Below, in pieces: positions 51,904-63,154 of a stretch of DNA of 64,000 nucleotides. Origin of the DNA: Calycina herbarum (lineage: Eukaryota; Ascomycota; Leotiomycetes; Helotiales; Pezizellaceae); assembly GCA_001414485.1 (NCBI GenBank), contig LLEY01000173.1, forward strand, positions 1 to 64,000, given 5' to 3'. Both the position numbers and the translations under genes were made by a program. The notes beneath the pieces were generated by a model. The model searched no databases. It was not told the origin of the DNA and saw nothing but the letters and a program-made list of their open reading frames with translations. Every line of letters begins with the position of its first letter. Within the stretch, counting starts at the first letter, position 1.

Positions 51904-52671
51904 TTATGCTTTGCGATATTTGAGAGAATAGCCACTATTTTGCTCACATTTGGTATGTGGAAACTTTGGGGGCGGCATCTTGTCTCTCGGGTACCTCCAT
52001 CGACTTTCCTTCTCGAGTCGCATATCCCAATCCAACCTGTAAAGAGCCGTGATAGTTGGAAGTTGGAGATATTGACTTAAAGCCTTCTTGGATTTTCTTT
52101 CGCACTCAGAGACAACGTCACTGGTCCAACCAACCACGAAGGAATTATTTATCATCCAGATGGCTTGCATTGCCATAGTTTCAAATGAACGCCATCGATA
52201 TCCGTAGGCAATCAATTCTTGGAAGTTAGCAACATCTTTCGTAACATCAAAGAAAAAAATTGGGATTGAAGACCAAGCTGGGAGTGCTATTTTCTGGACT
52301 TTTTGCTGTTGCTTGACACCATAAGCCTCGGCCACCTTTGATAGTTCATTTAGCACTTCTATTGCCGAACAGTCAGGCGGGAGAGACAGAGTATCTTTCT
52401 CGCTGTTGAAGTACCATCTGCATTTATCCATCTGATCAGGTAAGACTGTGGGAATGTAGAACTTCAAGATATGAAGGCGCGCTTCCTGATTAACTTGGAG
52501 AAGCTTTACAGGCAATACAAGATAAGGGCTTCCAATTGACCTGCTGATCCAATATCCGGGGTGAATCTCGTGGGAGAGCTCTATGATTCGATCTGGCTGG
52601 GCGTACTCCCAGATGCGGAGTCGAAGTTCCGTTAGTAGGCGAGGAAAGTAGTGAAAGATTTGGTGGGACAT
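51904..52671 (-). CDS. 2EXR-domain protein, unknown function
   Basis: 255 residues, one exon. The N-terminus has the fungal 2EXR pattern: FPRLLTELRLRIWEYAQPDR followed by an IIELSHEI strand and LLQVNQEARLHILKFYIP with YFNSEKDTLSLPPD. This domain is widespread in filamentous ascomycetes and has no established biochemical function. The remainder (KIALPAWSSIPIFFFDV, TMAMQAIWMINNSFVV) is typical of the family's helical body. The stop lies only 95 bases from the reductase stop (convergent). Confidence 0.75.
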   Translation of the reverse strand: MSHQIFHYFPRLLTELRLRIWEYAQPDRIIELSHEIHPGYWISRSIGSPYLVLPVKLLQVNQEARLHILKFYIPTVLPDQMDKCRWYFNSEKDTLSLPPDCSAIEVLNELSKVAEAYGVKQQQKVQKIALPAWSSIPIFFFDVTKDVANFQELIAYGYRWRSFETMAMQAIWMINNSFVVGWTSDVVSECERKSKKALSQYLQLPTITALYRLDWDMRLEKESRWRYPRDKMPPPKFPHTKCEQNSGYSLKYRKA

Positions 52672-53114
52672 CTTTAAGATGGTGATGGTGATGGTTGTAT
52701 TGTTGCAACTCCAAGATTGTCACTCCAAGGTTGTCCAAGGTTGTGTGTTTGACAACTTCACTGGTATGTTCACACTAAATTAGGGTATCGTGAGAGGATG
52801 GTACGTCAATGACTGTGCACTATCAAAGACTTATTTATAGACGAGCAGAAAGCCTAGCCCTAGTTTCCAAGGAACAGCCAAATTAAATAAAACATATTCA
52901 CTTAGGTGATAGTGAGGTGTGAAATTAATGACTGAGGGATTGTTGGATTTACGTACAGCAGGTGTTGGTTTCACGCATCGCGACTACCCTCTTTTTTACT
53001 TTTCGATCGAAAACACCCAAATTTACAGAATCAATACATTTTCACATCCAAAATCCTATCTGGATTTACTGAGGCGTCAAACCTTCGACATGTATTTGCT
53101 TTTCGCACCCGCGA
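52672..53114. other. divergent intergenic region
   Basis: 443 bases between the 2EXR gene start and the start of the truncated gene on the plus strand. No repeats or motifs were recognised. Confidence 0.3.
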
Positions 53115-53493
53115 ATGACGACTGAATCCACCCTTGCAACGCAATGCCTCCGAGAGCAGCTCACACGTACATCTTTCCGTAGCCTCCCTTTGGAAATCAG
53201 ACAGAAGATATACTATATCACGTTAATGCTTCAATATGATCGAGCTGTAGATCATGGTAATGAAATTATGATCTACCAATGGTATGAACGTCACTGTTTG
53301 CCAGAGCATCCCGTTAGCTACCATTTTCGCCTCATTTCCGAAAGATTGAACATTTGATAGTTTGTTGCAGACACCAGAGGATAAGGAGTATGTCCGGGGA
53401 AACCATATGTACTGGGGAACTCCTGCTTCGACGAATTCATACCCTGTAAATAAACAGTGGTACAGCGAGGGTTCGGAAATATTCGTACGCTAG
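53115..53493 (+). pseudogene. 5' fragment of a 2EXR/F-box-like fungal gene cut by a transposon
   Basis: Model join(53115..53312, 53371..53493), 106 residues, with a 58-nt intron. The protein reads SFRSLPLEIRQKIYYITLML, then in exon 2 NHMYWGTPASTN and YPVNKQWYSEGSEIFVR. This is the usual 'LPxEIRxxIY ... VNKQxYxEAxxxxY' opening of a common fungal family, normally 250-400 residues long. The frame ends in TAG exactly where AT-rich transposon-like sequence begins (about 53490), so the 3' two thirds appear lost. Confidence 0.55.
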
Positions 53494-53706
53494 ATAAAAT
53501 TTCGTTATAATTAGACTACTTAACTAACTATACTCTAACTTTCTTCCCTTACCATATAATAACTATGCCTCGAAAAAAGGGACCACGGCTTAAGAGAGAT
53601 ATAGAAAGGAAAAGAAAAACACACTTATATATAAGAGAGCGTAATAAGATTATTAGAGTATGGAAATATAGTCTTTCTATAGGAGATATTGTAAAGAGGC
53701 TTAGCC
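53494..53706 (+). mobile_element. fragment of a RIP-eroded Tc1-like transposon
   Basis: A sharply AT-rich block between ordinary sequences. ATG 53565 opens MPRKKGPRLKRDIERKRK... with a helix-turn-helix-like continuation (IRVWKYSLSIGDIVKRL), resembling the N-terminus of Tc1/mariner-type fungal transposases. It ends abruptly near 53706, where composition returns to normal. No terminal repeats were found. The assignment rests on composition and the short N-terminal similarity. Confidence 0.4.
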
Positions 53707-53994
53707 ACTCGTGCCCTCAAACCAGTTTGAGAGTCGATTTTTGGCATTGATGACAATTCGTGGGTTATCGGAGATAAGCTTCTTCTTGCCCGCCAGGATA
53801 CTGCGCCATTGGATGGTGGAAGCGCGTTCTACACCTTATCAGAGGCATGTCACCCACTGCCCCAAACTCGCCCACTCCCCCCCACCAGCCCAATAAAGTT
53901 GGTGCACGATGCTGGTGACTGCAATGCGGCCTGCCGAATTGGTAACGCGTTCCTGAAATTGTGAAGAGGTACTCTAGAAAAGGCTTGGCCAAAC

Positions 53995-54261
53995 ATGGAC
54001 GACGCAACTAAGCAAGCGTGCGTCGGGCAAGTTGTGAATATTTGCAAAGAGTTAGCGCAAAGGGAAAACAACAAGATATATGGTGTTGACGGGGGTGACC
54101 TATCAGAGAATTGGATGAAACCTCCTCAAGCCCCTGATGGATACTCTCACAAAGTGTTACTTGCATATTGCAAAGAACTCGAGATGAAATGTGATGCTTT
54201 CGTATTATATCATTCATACCAGTCAAGTACTCAGGCAAGGCGTTCCTCCTGTTGTGCCTAA
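53995..54261 (+). CDS. possible small ORF or gene fragment
   Basis: 88-codon frame starting MDDATKQACVGQVVNICKEL and ending in a Ser/Cys tail. It has no recognisable domain, signal peptide or partner exon. It could be the remains of whatever gene was interrupted nearby. Low confidence. Confidence 0.2.
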   Translation: MDDATKQACVGQVVNICKELAQRENNKIYGVDGGDLSENWMKPPQAPDGYSHKVLLAYCKELEMKCDAFVLYHSYQSSTQARRSSCCA

Positions 54262-54408
54262 CTTATACCGTGCTCTTGCAGATCAATCCCCTCGCTCTAC
54301 CAACCTATGTGGCAACGTCGCATGACACAGCACTCCCTAGTCACCACAGCTACCCCATAGTCAGTTCATCCGCATGTTTGCGCTGGTGGGATCATTCACC
54401 TACAAGAT

Positions 54409-55176
54409 CTAGGTTAAATACTGGACCAACTTGCTGACCAGCCCCTCCCCGACTGCCTTTTTACACTCTGCTCTCCGTTGGTCAATCGTAGTCTGATCTA
54501 GAAGAGGAGCGCCTTTGATCTGCCCTGCGAGTGACGAGATACGGGCATGGAGCTTCTGAACGGTCTCGAACTCTCCACCCCAGCAACTTTTGATGACAAT
54601 TTCCCAAGGGCCGTCTTTAAGGAGAGGGAACTCCCGTTTCTGAAGTTTTTCTGCGAGAATAGTGTTGTGATCCTCGCCAAACCACTCATCTTCGTAAGGT
54701 TTGTATCCCTGTGCTAGACAATATAAGATCGAGCCCAATGCGAATTGTTCAGTAACAGGACCAGCTAACCCATATGATCCGCTTTCTGTTTGCCTTGCAA
54801 ATGGCTCCGTGCCAATCTCCAGAGGTGGACCGACCTTGACAGAGCGGCCAAAATCAATAATCTTAGCATGACCATCATTTATCACAACATTCTCAGTACG
54901 TAGGTCGCCGTGTGCCAAGCCCACCTTTTCCATCCAGGCAGAACCTCCAGATATCTCTGCTTTCCAGCGGACAAGAAGGTCCATGGGATATTCGACGATA
55001 TCTTGTCGTTGAAGTGAGCAAGTAAAGCCGATGGGAGACTTTGTGGAATGAGAGTTTTGTAATATATATATAGATACTGCAATTAAAGCAAACGACAGAA
55101 AAAAAGCCAACACTAGATTGAAATAAATGAGTGTGAGTCTAGCGTAAAGAACGACGATTATTGACTTTGCCCCCAT
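54409..55176 (-). pseudogene. protein kinase-like fragment lacking the N-lobe
   Basis: 255-codon frame. From residue 52 it matches the catalytic loop half of fungal protein kinases: CSLQRQDIVEYPMDLLVRW, GLAHGDLRTENVV (HGD at 89-91, in place of HRD), IIDFGRSVKVG (DFG 108-110), and ALGSILYCLAQGYKPYED. The glycine loop, catalytic Lys and C-helix are absent. Residues 6-39 are instead one hydrophobic, TM-like stretch with no kinase match. Either an N-terminally truncated pseudogene or a model missing upstream exons; I found no N-lobe within the next 400 bases upstream. Confidence 0.5.
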
Positions 55177-56220
55177 AGAAGAGGGCTTCCACTTGGTTTT
55201 AGCAACTCTTTCTTCTGAGGCTCTAGTTGCAATCCACCCCTATGCCTCAGTCATCATCAACAGTTTCAGCCGCTCAGAGTTTCTATGAACATTCCCGAGT
55301 TAATTTCCACTATTTGAAGCTCTGCAGGAATGTCTCGATGGGGCGATATATGGACCCACAGTAAACAAGGCGACCAATGAGCATTTTGAAAACACCTCGT
55401 ACCCGATTTGGGACCTGACTCTAGAAAAAGAAGGATTTGACGTGCAGAAGAACGTTACTGCAAAGAATGTAAGGTTAAAAGCTTATTGGACCTGTACCTC
55501 GGTAAAGTCCCAACTCATCTGTCTCCGTGGCCCCCAACGACCACCTTGAGGACTTACTACAGTCTGCATCTTGGTGGTAATTGTCCTTTGAAATGCTGCA
55601 AATAAAGAATCAAATCCTGATCCTCATATGCAGTATCGGAGGTGGGTATCTCTGTTGTTACTCGGAATTGACAATCTTGGAGTAAGAGTTCCAGGCATTG
55701 ATTTTTGTACACATCAACACGTTACGATATGTACTTGAAGCCCCATTCCAAAAGCTGAGAAGAACCAAAAATCCAAACTTTGTCGACCAACAACTGAGGT
55801 TATTCGAGAATCGTAGAACAAATGATAATTCTAGAATCCGGAAACCCGAAAGGAGAAATAGTAAACAGTAAGACACCAGAAAGTACGACGCATTTACTAT
55901 CGAGAAGAGAAAGCAACCAAATTATGGAATAATTTTCCCCTTCATTGTGTGCTGTTGGGAAAAGATTACTCTCAGACTCGCGCAGAAAAGAGTGATTTTG
56001 GCCCCATGCCATGGCCCACCCCCTTTGCGGTCTTCGCGAGCGACAGATAATGATGGCCTGCAAAGACGACAGAAGTATCTAGTGCCATATACCGACACAG
56101 CCGAAGGTAGTTCGCGTGAGTTGTGAAGGCATTTGACATTGGCACCACAGGCGCAGACGTACGATGAGGTGGCTACTTCTCAGCTTCTAAACATACCTAT
56201 CTCCAACACGTCGTAACCTA
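55177..56220. other. intergenic region, 1.0 kb
   Basis: Short ORFs only (for example 72 and 87 codons on the minus strand at 55658-56063) without motifs or splice partners. Nothing recognised. Confidence 0.3.
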
Positions 56221-57312
56221 CTAGGCGCTGTTTTTCAATGTCCATTCTTCTACACCCCTTCGAGCTCCTTCTGCGAGTGTGGCCTTGGGTTCCCAACACA
56301 GCCGCTCTTTTGCCTTGCTAATATCAAAGGTCTGATCCAAACTCCAATTCTTCTGCTGACTTCGATTGAACTTCGCTGGTATCCTCCTACCTGCAGTCAT
56401 CACCCATACAATCACCTCAGCCAGCCAAACCACGACGGATGTCACCCATAGGGGCACCACGATGATCTTCTCTGGCGGCGTGCGGTCGCCCCCAAGTCGC
56501 CAGACAAGACGTGCGAAGCCCCAAAACTCCATGGGCTCGTCGTTCGTAATGAAGAAGGCTTCTCCAGCCACTTTCTTCTCCTCAATGTCTTCTGCATTCC
56601 CGTTTTCCTCTCTCACCAAGGCCTCGGCACAACGCACACAAGCATCAGCAACGTTCCCAGCGTAAACAAAGTCGAACTTATTCCGTCCGGGTCCAAGCTG
56701 GACGCGCGCCATACCTTGCTTGAGTCCATCTAAGATGGCAGGAATGATTTGCGTATCATTCTCACCCACCATTCCACATGCTCGGAGCACGGCGGTTCTC
56801 AGCTGTGGAGGTCGATTTGCTGCGAGTACCATAGCGTCGGCGGTAGCCTTGGCCGCGGAATACGGATCATGATGGGTAGATGGATCGATAAGTGTTGCGG
56901 CAGCCTCAGTAACGCGGGAGAAGGGCGCACCGGACACAATAGAGGTACTCGAGATGTAGATGTAGTGTTTGGCGGAGGAACACTCTGCTGCCAGGGCGAG
57001 AGTAAGGTGGGTGCCTTCAATTGTTGTGGCAGTGGAGTCCTTGACGCCTGCATTTGCAGGTGGAGAAGCGGTGTTTACGATAATGGTTGGGAGAAGAGTA
57101 GAGAATAGTTTCTCAATACTCGCTTTCTTAGAGATGTCGCCCACGTAATAGTCGGCACCTTGGACGCGATGGCGAGCCGGGGAGCGGCTCACCACTGAGA
57201 CCTTGGGCTGCGATGGATGCTCCGTGAAGGCCTTGACGATGTGACTTCCCAGAAACCCGCTTCCCCCAATGATGAGTGTATGGTGCAATAATGGCGGAGT
57301 ATCGCTTGCCAT
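56221..57312 (-). CDS. 3-beta-hydroxysteroid dehydrogenase / ERG26-like extended SDR
   Basis: 363 residues, one exon. Extended SDR fold: HTLIIGGSGFLGSHIVKAF (GGSGFLG at 16-22), acidic YYVGDISKKASIEKLF, IYISSTSIVSG, and YSAAK with Tyr151 and Lys155. The C-terminal region has WGFARLVWRLGG and a hydrophobic, membrane-apposed segment (VPLWVTSVVVWLAEVIVWVM, about 284-303), then NWSLDQTFDISKAKERL typical of the NSDHL/ERG26 group. Those enzymes oxidise and decarboxylate C-4 sterol carboxylates using NAD(P). A paralogue in secondary metabolism is equally possible given the neighbours (P450, UGT). Confidence 0.82.
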   Translation of the reverse strand: MASDTPPLLHHTLIIGGSGFLGSHIVKAFTEHPSQPKVSVVSRSPARHRVQGADYYVGDISKKASIEKLFSTLLPTIIVNTASPPANAGVKDSTATTIEGTHLTLALAAECSSAKHYIYISSTSIVSGAPFSRVTEAAATLIDPSTHHDPYSAAKATADAMVLAANRPPQLRTAVLRACGMVGENDTQIIPAILDGLKQGMARVQLGPGRNKFDFVYAGNVADACVRCAEALVREENGNAEDIEEKKVAGEAFFITNDEPMEFWGFARLVWRLGGDRTPPEKIIVVPLWVTSVVVWLAEVIVWVMTAGRRIPAKFNRSQQKNWSLDQTFDISKAKERLCWEPKATLAEGARRGVEEWTLKNSA

Positions 57313-58182
57313 ATTCTCTGTTGCAAGGCTCTGTTGGTCTGCAAAAAATATTGGTGTGGAGTCAAACTATGCTTGCGGAACTTGTTGCAAATCATGTCAA
57401 TATATGTCCAACAACACTGGTTGTTGGTTCTTAAAGTGGAAGCCCACGCTGATCCACCATTTCAACAAGGCCAAATATTGCCGGCATGACCATGCATGGG
57501 GGAAATCTCCTATTTGCCTATTTTGGATGTCGTACATGTTGGTTCCATACGAGGGGTCGTAAGTTTCGACCCCTGTAGTCACAGTACATGTTGGTGGAGT
57601 CTACCTTGCAATATTGCATGCGCAGATTTCGGTTAAAAGATAGGAAGTCAAGCAAGCCAACACCGTCATACCTCCAGCTTACGCTTTCTGTTACAAGGGG
57701 CAATGTTTTCCTTCCAATAATATGATTAGAGCTTGTCTGGATAATCTATATTCTATCAAGATGTAATGTTGGTGATGAAGAATAATTGCTTGAACATATT
57801 CCTAAACAACCTATGGTGAGAAGATATCGTGATCCTTTGACCGGATTCCATGAGCGGCAGTTATTTATATATTTGAGGCCAGATGGATATTACCATTTAG
57901 CCTCGTTTTTAAACTACAGTGAGTAGGTCTTCAAGCTACATTGAAACAACGGACCACCAGAAAACAGAGTGATGTGTGGATGGTATACCCACCCACCACA
58001 TTCCTACTTAACACCGAATCTCTTGTATTGGCTTATTTCAGTATCAAGAAATGGATTCACAATTGAAACAACAGGCTGAGAATCAAGGAGTAAATTGTAT
58101 GTAAAATTTATTGTAATGACTTTGCAAGAACTATCGAATCCCTTCTTTTAAGAAAATTCTTGGCGCGTGTTACATCTGATGC
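57313..58182. other. intergenic region
   Basis: Between the ERG26-like SDR (upstream side) and the P450 stop. AT-rich at 57720-57880. No gene or repeat was recognised. Confidence 0.3.
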
Positions 58183-60298
58183 CTACTGGCTGTGGAAACG
58201 TGGACGGATGAGGAGCACAGTGTCCTTGCGAGGTAAAGCGAATGTGCGCCATGACCAAGTTGTGGGTTTTTTCTCATCTGCCAGCTTAAAATCATATTGA
58301 CTGAGCATGAGGGCCATGACACTTTTCATCTCGAAAGAGGCAAAGAAACGTCCAGGGCTAAAGGTAGTTGTCAGTAACCGAGGGTTTCGTGCAATGGAAC
58401 GAGGAATTGCGTACCATGCCTCCTTCCCATATCCCCAGAATGGAAAACTCAAATCAACATCAGTGACTTTGCTCTTTATGATTTGTTTTGCCGCGCCCTT
58501 TTCCATGAAATCCAAGTCCGCAAGCTTCGTAAATCGGAAGCCGTCGAAGACTTCTGGGTTTGGATAAAGCTTGGGGTCGTGCATGATACTGTATGATGGA
58601 ATGCAAACTATGTTCCCTGCAGGAACATGTGGTCCGTCCTTAAAAGTATGTGCCTCGAGAAGTTTGCGGCGGGTTGATGCTGAAGATCCAATAGTATTAG
58701 CATGAGCTGGTATCGTTTTGGTGATACTCTTACCGCTGTCCAGTGGTTTTGTTCGGAGAACTTCTTTGAGGAAACTATTCAGTAAAGGGAGACTTTCAAG
58801 AGTTTTGAGATCCATCTCCGTGTGCTGTCCAAGTTCTTCCCGTAAAGGTTCGGTATACTGAGGATATTCACATAAAGTGTTGACCGTCTGTGCAAGTGTC
58901 TTCTAAGTGTTAGCGCTCAAGCTAATGTCTAATAAGATATAGGGGCAGCTTACCATGGGAACAGAGTGGCCACCGGATTGCCATAGGGCTTCTAGAAGAA
59001 GGACTACACGCCTTGGGGTCCAGTACGGTTTGCCTCGGGTGATGGACACGGTGTGTTGGAGAACGTTGGTAAACTATTAAATAAGTAAACGCTCATCGAT
59101 TGGCACACATATTTCTTACCGGGAGATTCTTCTCGCTTAAAGGTGCGTCTTTATTTTCAGCTAATAGCTCCGTGACGATGGGAAGCAGATGTTTGATCAA
59201 AATATTGCGATATTTGTTCCCCTTAGTAACAGCAAATTTAACCAACCTTAAAATGTTAACGAGGCTTGAGGGATAGGTTGCTGGCACTTACGGCACTGCA
59301 AAACTCGGGATGTGCTGCACGATTTCTCCAAATTGAAAATATTGAATTGGGAATTTGCGGGCTGCGTCTTGAAATTCCGGGTTAGCCCCTAGGATTACAT
59401 GTTAGTTCTTTGGAAATCCAAAATAGCTCAAAGATTCAACTTACACAATGACTCTCCCCAATAGATAGGGCCAATGACGGAGACTGTGATATACTCCAGG
59501 AAAGGGTAGTGGCATATCGGTTTCCATCCTAGTTTACAGCGAAGAATTAGTCACAATATCTCTCATTATCACATGTATAGTAGTGGACTTACCTTCCACA
59601 GCTTTCGTGTTGGCAAGATACTTGTTGATTTCTTTCTTGAGAGTCTCTTGCATGTGAGGATAAATATCTGGTAACTTCGTGGTCAAACTTTCTCGCAAGA
59701 CCCGAAAGAAGTAAACCTGAGTAGTATGTATGGATTCCTCTTCGTCATACCATATCTTGTTATATCTATACGAAAAGAGCTTTGATAGAGCAAGCGCCAA
59801 ATCTATATCAAGTAGCATCCTAGAGAACTTACATCATCATAAGCTTTATTTAGCGAGAAGTTCGGCGAAGAAGCAAATTCCTTGACGTTTTTTTCGCTGG
59901 AAATAAAGACACAATAGTTCTTTGGTGTTGGGAGCATATACGTCTTCCCGGGGACCTAGAGGTTTGAGCTTCATGTCCATTTGCGAATGACCTCAGACTT
60001 ACATGTGCATCAACCAACATGGCTCGGCCTTTGAGAAGCCACTTCTTGCCCTGTACCCATCGGGCAGCAGATGAGAAGAGTTCTTGTGAGATCTAAGTTA
60101 GACTTGATTTCAAGTTAGTTTCTGAAATATATGGAGAGCAGGGAGCAAGTGCAACGTACGTACAGGAGCATCAGGAAATGTAGGCATAATGCTGTTGAAC
60201 CAGAAAGCCAAAAGAGCGACAAAAATGGCAATGCCAACCACGACGCCGCCATAGCTGAAAAGGGTAGTTTGAACAGGACTCCAGTCAAGTAAAGTCAT
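58183..60298 (-). CDS. microsomal cytochrome P450, ten exons
   Basis: Model complement(join(58183..58357, 58415..58902, 58954..59073, 59120..59246, 59292..59388, 59445..59528, 59593..59779, 59833..59955, 60003..60092, 60164..60298)), 541 residues; every junction has GT...AG ends and keeps frame. The N-terminal anchor VVVGIAIFVALLAFWF (about 19-34) gives ER targeting. ExxR lies in FLKEVLR. The heme loop is FPFWGYGKEACPGRFF, with the Cys codon split by the last 57-nt intron (TG|C), so an unspliced reading wrongly lacks it. The K-helix, FRF region and terminal RTFALPRKDTVLLIRPR are normal. The pattern recalls the CYP7/CYP8-like fungal group. The substrate is unknown. Confidence 0.88.
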
Positions 60299-60693
60299 TC
60301 TTGCTGTCGGTTGCTTTGCTTTCAAAAGTCAAGAAGGGGGTTCAAATGATTCGTATGAGACGAGAAATAATTTCGGCACTCTACCTAGTAGCTCTATATG
60401 TCCATTTAAAGGTGGGCGAACCGCTGAAAAACGACTCGACCGGTTATACCGACACCACATACAGGGTATGTGTTCCTTACCACTCTTCTGATGTTAGTTT
60501 ATTCTGCAGTTGCCCTCCACAGGCATCAGTTGCTCCCCACAAGCCAACTCCGCCCCCTTTCGCTTCACGGTTAATTGGCTACCTGAGAACCTCGCATCCC
60601 CATCATAGAACAAGATCTATAGCCTGATCTGATACGCCTCAACGCCAGTACAGGATTACTTTCACCATCCTCTCGAGCTCTGAGATCAAGGAA
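60299..60693. promoter_or_regulatory. bidirectional promoter, P450 / rhodopsin-domain protein
   Basis: These 395 bases separate the divergent start codons, suggesting co-regulation. No specific factor site could be assigned. Confidence 0.4.
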
Positions 60694-61962
60694 ATGCCGT
60701 CCGTTCAAGTCGATCCAAAAATGCTGCCGTTCCTGGTGGGCCTCCCAGCTGGGGAACCACCAGAGGGAGTCCAAGCAAATTTTGAAAGCCCTCATAAGTT
60801 GGCGCCTCTCATGTATTCAATGGGTACTGTGTTTGTGTTCATTATGCTTTGCTTCGTTTCGGCGAGGTTTTATTTCAAGACTGTTCATATTCGAAAATAT
60901 ACGTTGGATGATTGTGAGTCTTTCCGATGCTTTGCTTGGGCCTAGGACTAATTTTCCTTCAAGTGACATGTTTGATAGCAACGGTATGTAGTGCCAAGAG
61001 TCTGGTATGAAATATTCTTACAACTGCTAAACAAACAAATCAGCTAGGGACAATTGAGCAACTGATCACGGCTTGTCTAGGTAAGCAGCACAAAAGGCGC
61101 TTGAACCTTGATGCTATACAACAGAGCCATCACTGACACAATTTGTAGTTGCAAAACTTGGAGCTGGGACCCACCAATGGGACCTAAAACTCGGAACCGT
61201 TCTTAACAACGACTTTATCGTTGTTAGTCTCCATAATTCCAATCCCTCGGGTCAAGGCTAACTTTTTGAAATCAGACAGGCGCCGCCTTTGTAGTTTCCA
61301 CCCTCCCAACAATGCTCTTTGCGAAACTCACCTTCTTCATTCTATACATTCAGATATTCCGCCCCCGAAAAACACTCGTAACCTGGATCTGGGGCGGAGC
61401 GATTGTAACCACCGCCTTCTACATATCCACCAGCATACCCCAGTTCTACCACCTCATTCCCGGACCAAAAAAGACTTGGATCAGTAATATAGATACAGAC
61501 CCCAATAGTCCTCTTGCTATGGTGGGGATCGTTGCGTCTGTTTTTGGGATTGCCAGCGATTTTTACATCTTCTGTTTGGCAGCAGTGGGGATATGGCAGC
61601 TCAAAATGCCGAAAGAGCGGAGGTTAGTGATCATTGCGGTTTTCGCGACGGGATTGATGTCAGTGCCATTTCTGTTCTTGTTCGGATATTTCTAAGAAAC
61701 TAATTTCTTAACTGCAGTGCCTGTGTAGTTAGCGTTTTTGCACTAATCTATCGGATCCGTTCGAAAAACGGCTCAGACGGTACCTACGACCTCTTCCCAC
61801 CAATGTTACTTGTGTAAGTACTGCTCAATTCTTCACTAAACACCTCTCTAACTTCAAAAAGTCAGCGTTATCGAACTCTCGGTAGGGATTTCCTGCTCGT
61901 GCATGCCAACAATTGGGGGCTTGACAAAACATTACTCAAAACACATCACTGGTCTCACATAG
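60694..61962 (+). CDS. rhodopsin-domain integral membrane protein with early in-frame TAG
   Basis: Model join(60694..60913, 60964..60983, 61044..61080, 61149..61222, 61276..61658, 61718..61813, 61866..61962), 308 residues. Hallmarks: YSMGTVFVFIMLCFVSARFY, IRKYTLDD, TMLFAKLTFFILYIQIF, WIWGGAIVTTAFYIS, ASVFGIASDFYIF, a TM with ACVVSVFALIYR, DGTYDLFPPMLLVVIEL and VGISCSCMPTIGGLTKHYS. This is the fungal PTH11/SAT5-like seven-TM layout; the second exon is only 20 bases. After GLT the frame meets TAG (61960-61962), yet continues in the same frame for 79 codons to TGA 62200-62202 with a plausible cytoplasmic tail (YFSLRQGRSYLKGSSRD, PYSNLERVELTQLRPV). Confidence 0.78.
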
Positions 61963-62202
61963 TATTTCTCGCTGCGGCAGGGCCGTTCATACCTTAAAGG
62001 AAGCTCCCGCGACCAGCAAAGCCATGAGTATAGAGGTCTCGGGGAATCCGGAGAAGTTAATGGTGGCCAGGAGCCATATTCCAACCTTGAGAGGGTGGAA
62101 CTTACGCAGCTGCGGCCAGTTAGAAATATGCCGTTGGATAATCGGAATCCAAACTGGGAGTTCGAGATGCCTGTTCGGAAGGTTCTTCGTGCTGCGAATT
62201 GA
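61963..62202 (+). other. open C-terminal tail beyond the in-frame TAG
   Basis: 79 codons, same frame as the preceding exon, ending at TGA 62200-62202. Composition (charged, Ser/Gly/Glu/Arg-rich) resembles tails of this membrane-protein family. No GT...AG intron both removes the TAG and keeps the conserved VGISCSCMPT segment: the only phase-matching donor (GTAGGG, within the IELSVG codons) would delete it. Either a recent nonsense change (for example TGG or CAG to TAG), readthrough, or chance. Confidence 0.5.
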
Positions 62203-63154
62203 GCTGATCGCAATACGTCTTCTAATCAAAGCAAGCAAAGCTTTTCAAATCATTATTTGAACATGGTCGCTCCGCATGGATATGGTTTTGCATATTTTTA
62301 CAAAGAAGGGGCATTTTGAGCCATAGAGCTAAATAGATTCAATCCCAAAAAATAATTACACTTTATCACGGAAGTAACTGGCAGTGTTGATTCTGGTAAT
62401 GAATACGTGAAGCACGGCAGAAACTAGTTTTTTCATATGAGAATATATAATACAATACTATACAGAGAAATGATGGGAGTTATGTTGACCCCGAAATTCC
62501 TCTTCCCCAACAACCCGAAAGCCATAACACTAGTAATTTGATTTGATATTGAAAACTGCATCATGACATCTTCCCTTCGGCGACCCGACCCTGGTGGACC
62601 CAATGAAATGAAGTTGGTGACGAAATCTGCATTTCGGAGGTTACATTCTTGATGCAGAACTGCCAAAGATTCCCAATTCATTATACGACGGGGAACAAAA
62701 TGACACCAGGAGCTACTTACAACAAATGTGGATCGAGTGTTTGTACGGGATAATATCTCATTCAACGACGCTCCGTTCCGTAACCCCCTCATGTCCCTCA
62801 TGTCATGCAAGTTATATATACCCGGTTGAAATAAGTATTAGCACACCAGCCATAGGGCAGCATATATATAGGAAAAACGATCTGCAATGTGACCTTCTAC
62901 TATGAGGCTCACCGGTTGTTGGTTCTGCGCCGCTATCAAATCCTCTGGTGCGGTTGAAAGTACCTCGGTACCGTGAAATAAACTACATAGGCAATGAAAG
63001 AAACCAACACACTGATTAAGGGAGGGCGGGCAAGTGCATAGATATTTGGGAAAGGCCAGGTTATCCACCCGATCTACCTTGGGCATAAGTAGTATCTACA
63101 ACGACACGTGGACTGATCAAATCATGCGCTAAGGTGGTGCTTATCCAATCAAAT
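62203..63154. other. intergenic region
   Basis: 950 bases between the rhodopsin-domain gene and the UGT stop (convergent). Short ORFs only; nothing recognised. Confidence 0.3.

Noticed and set aside
58380..58460. P450 lacking its heme cysteine
   Set aside because: The apparent loss (KEAW...) is an unspliced 57-nt intron; splicing restores CPGRFF.
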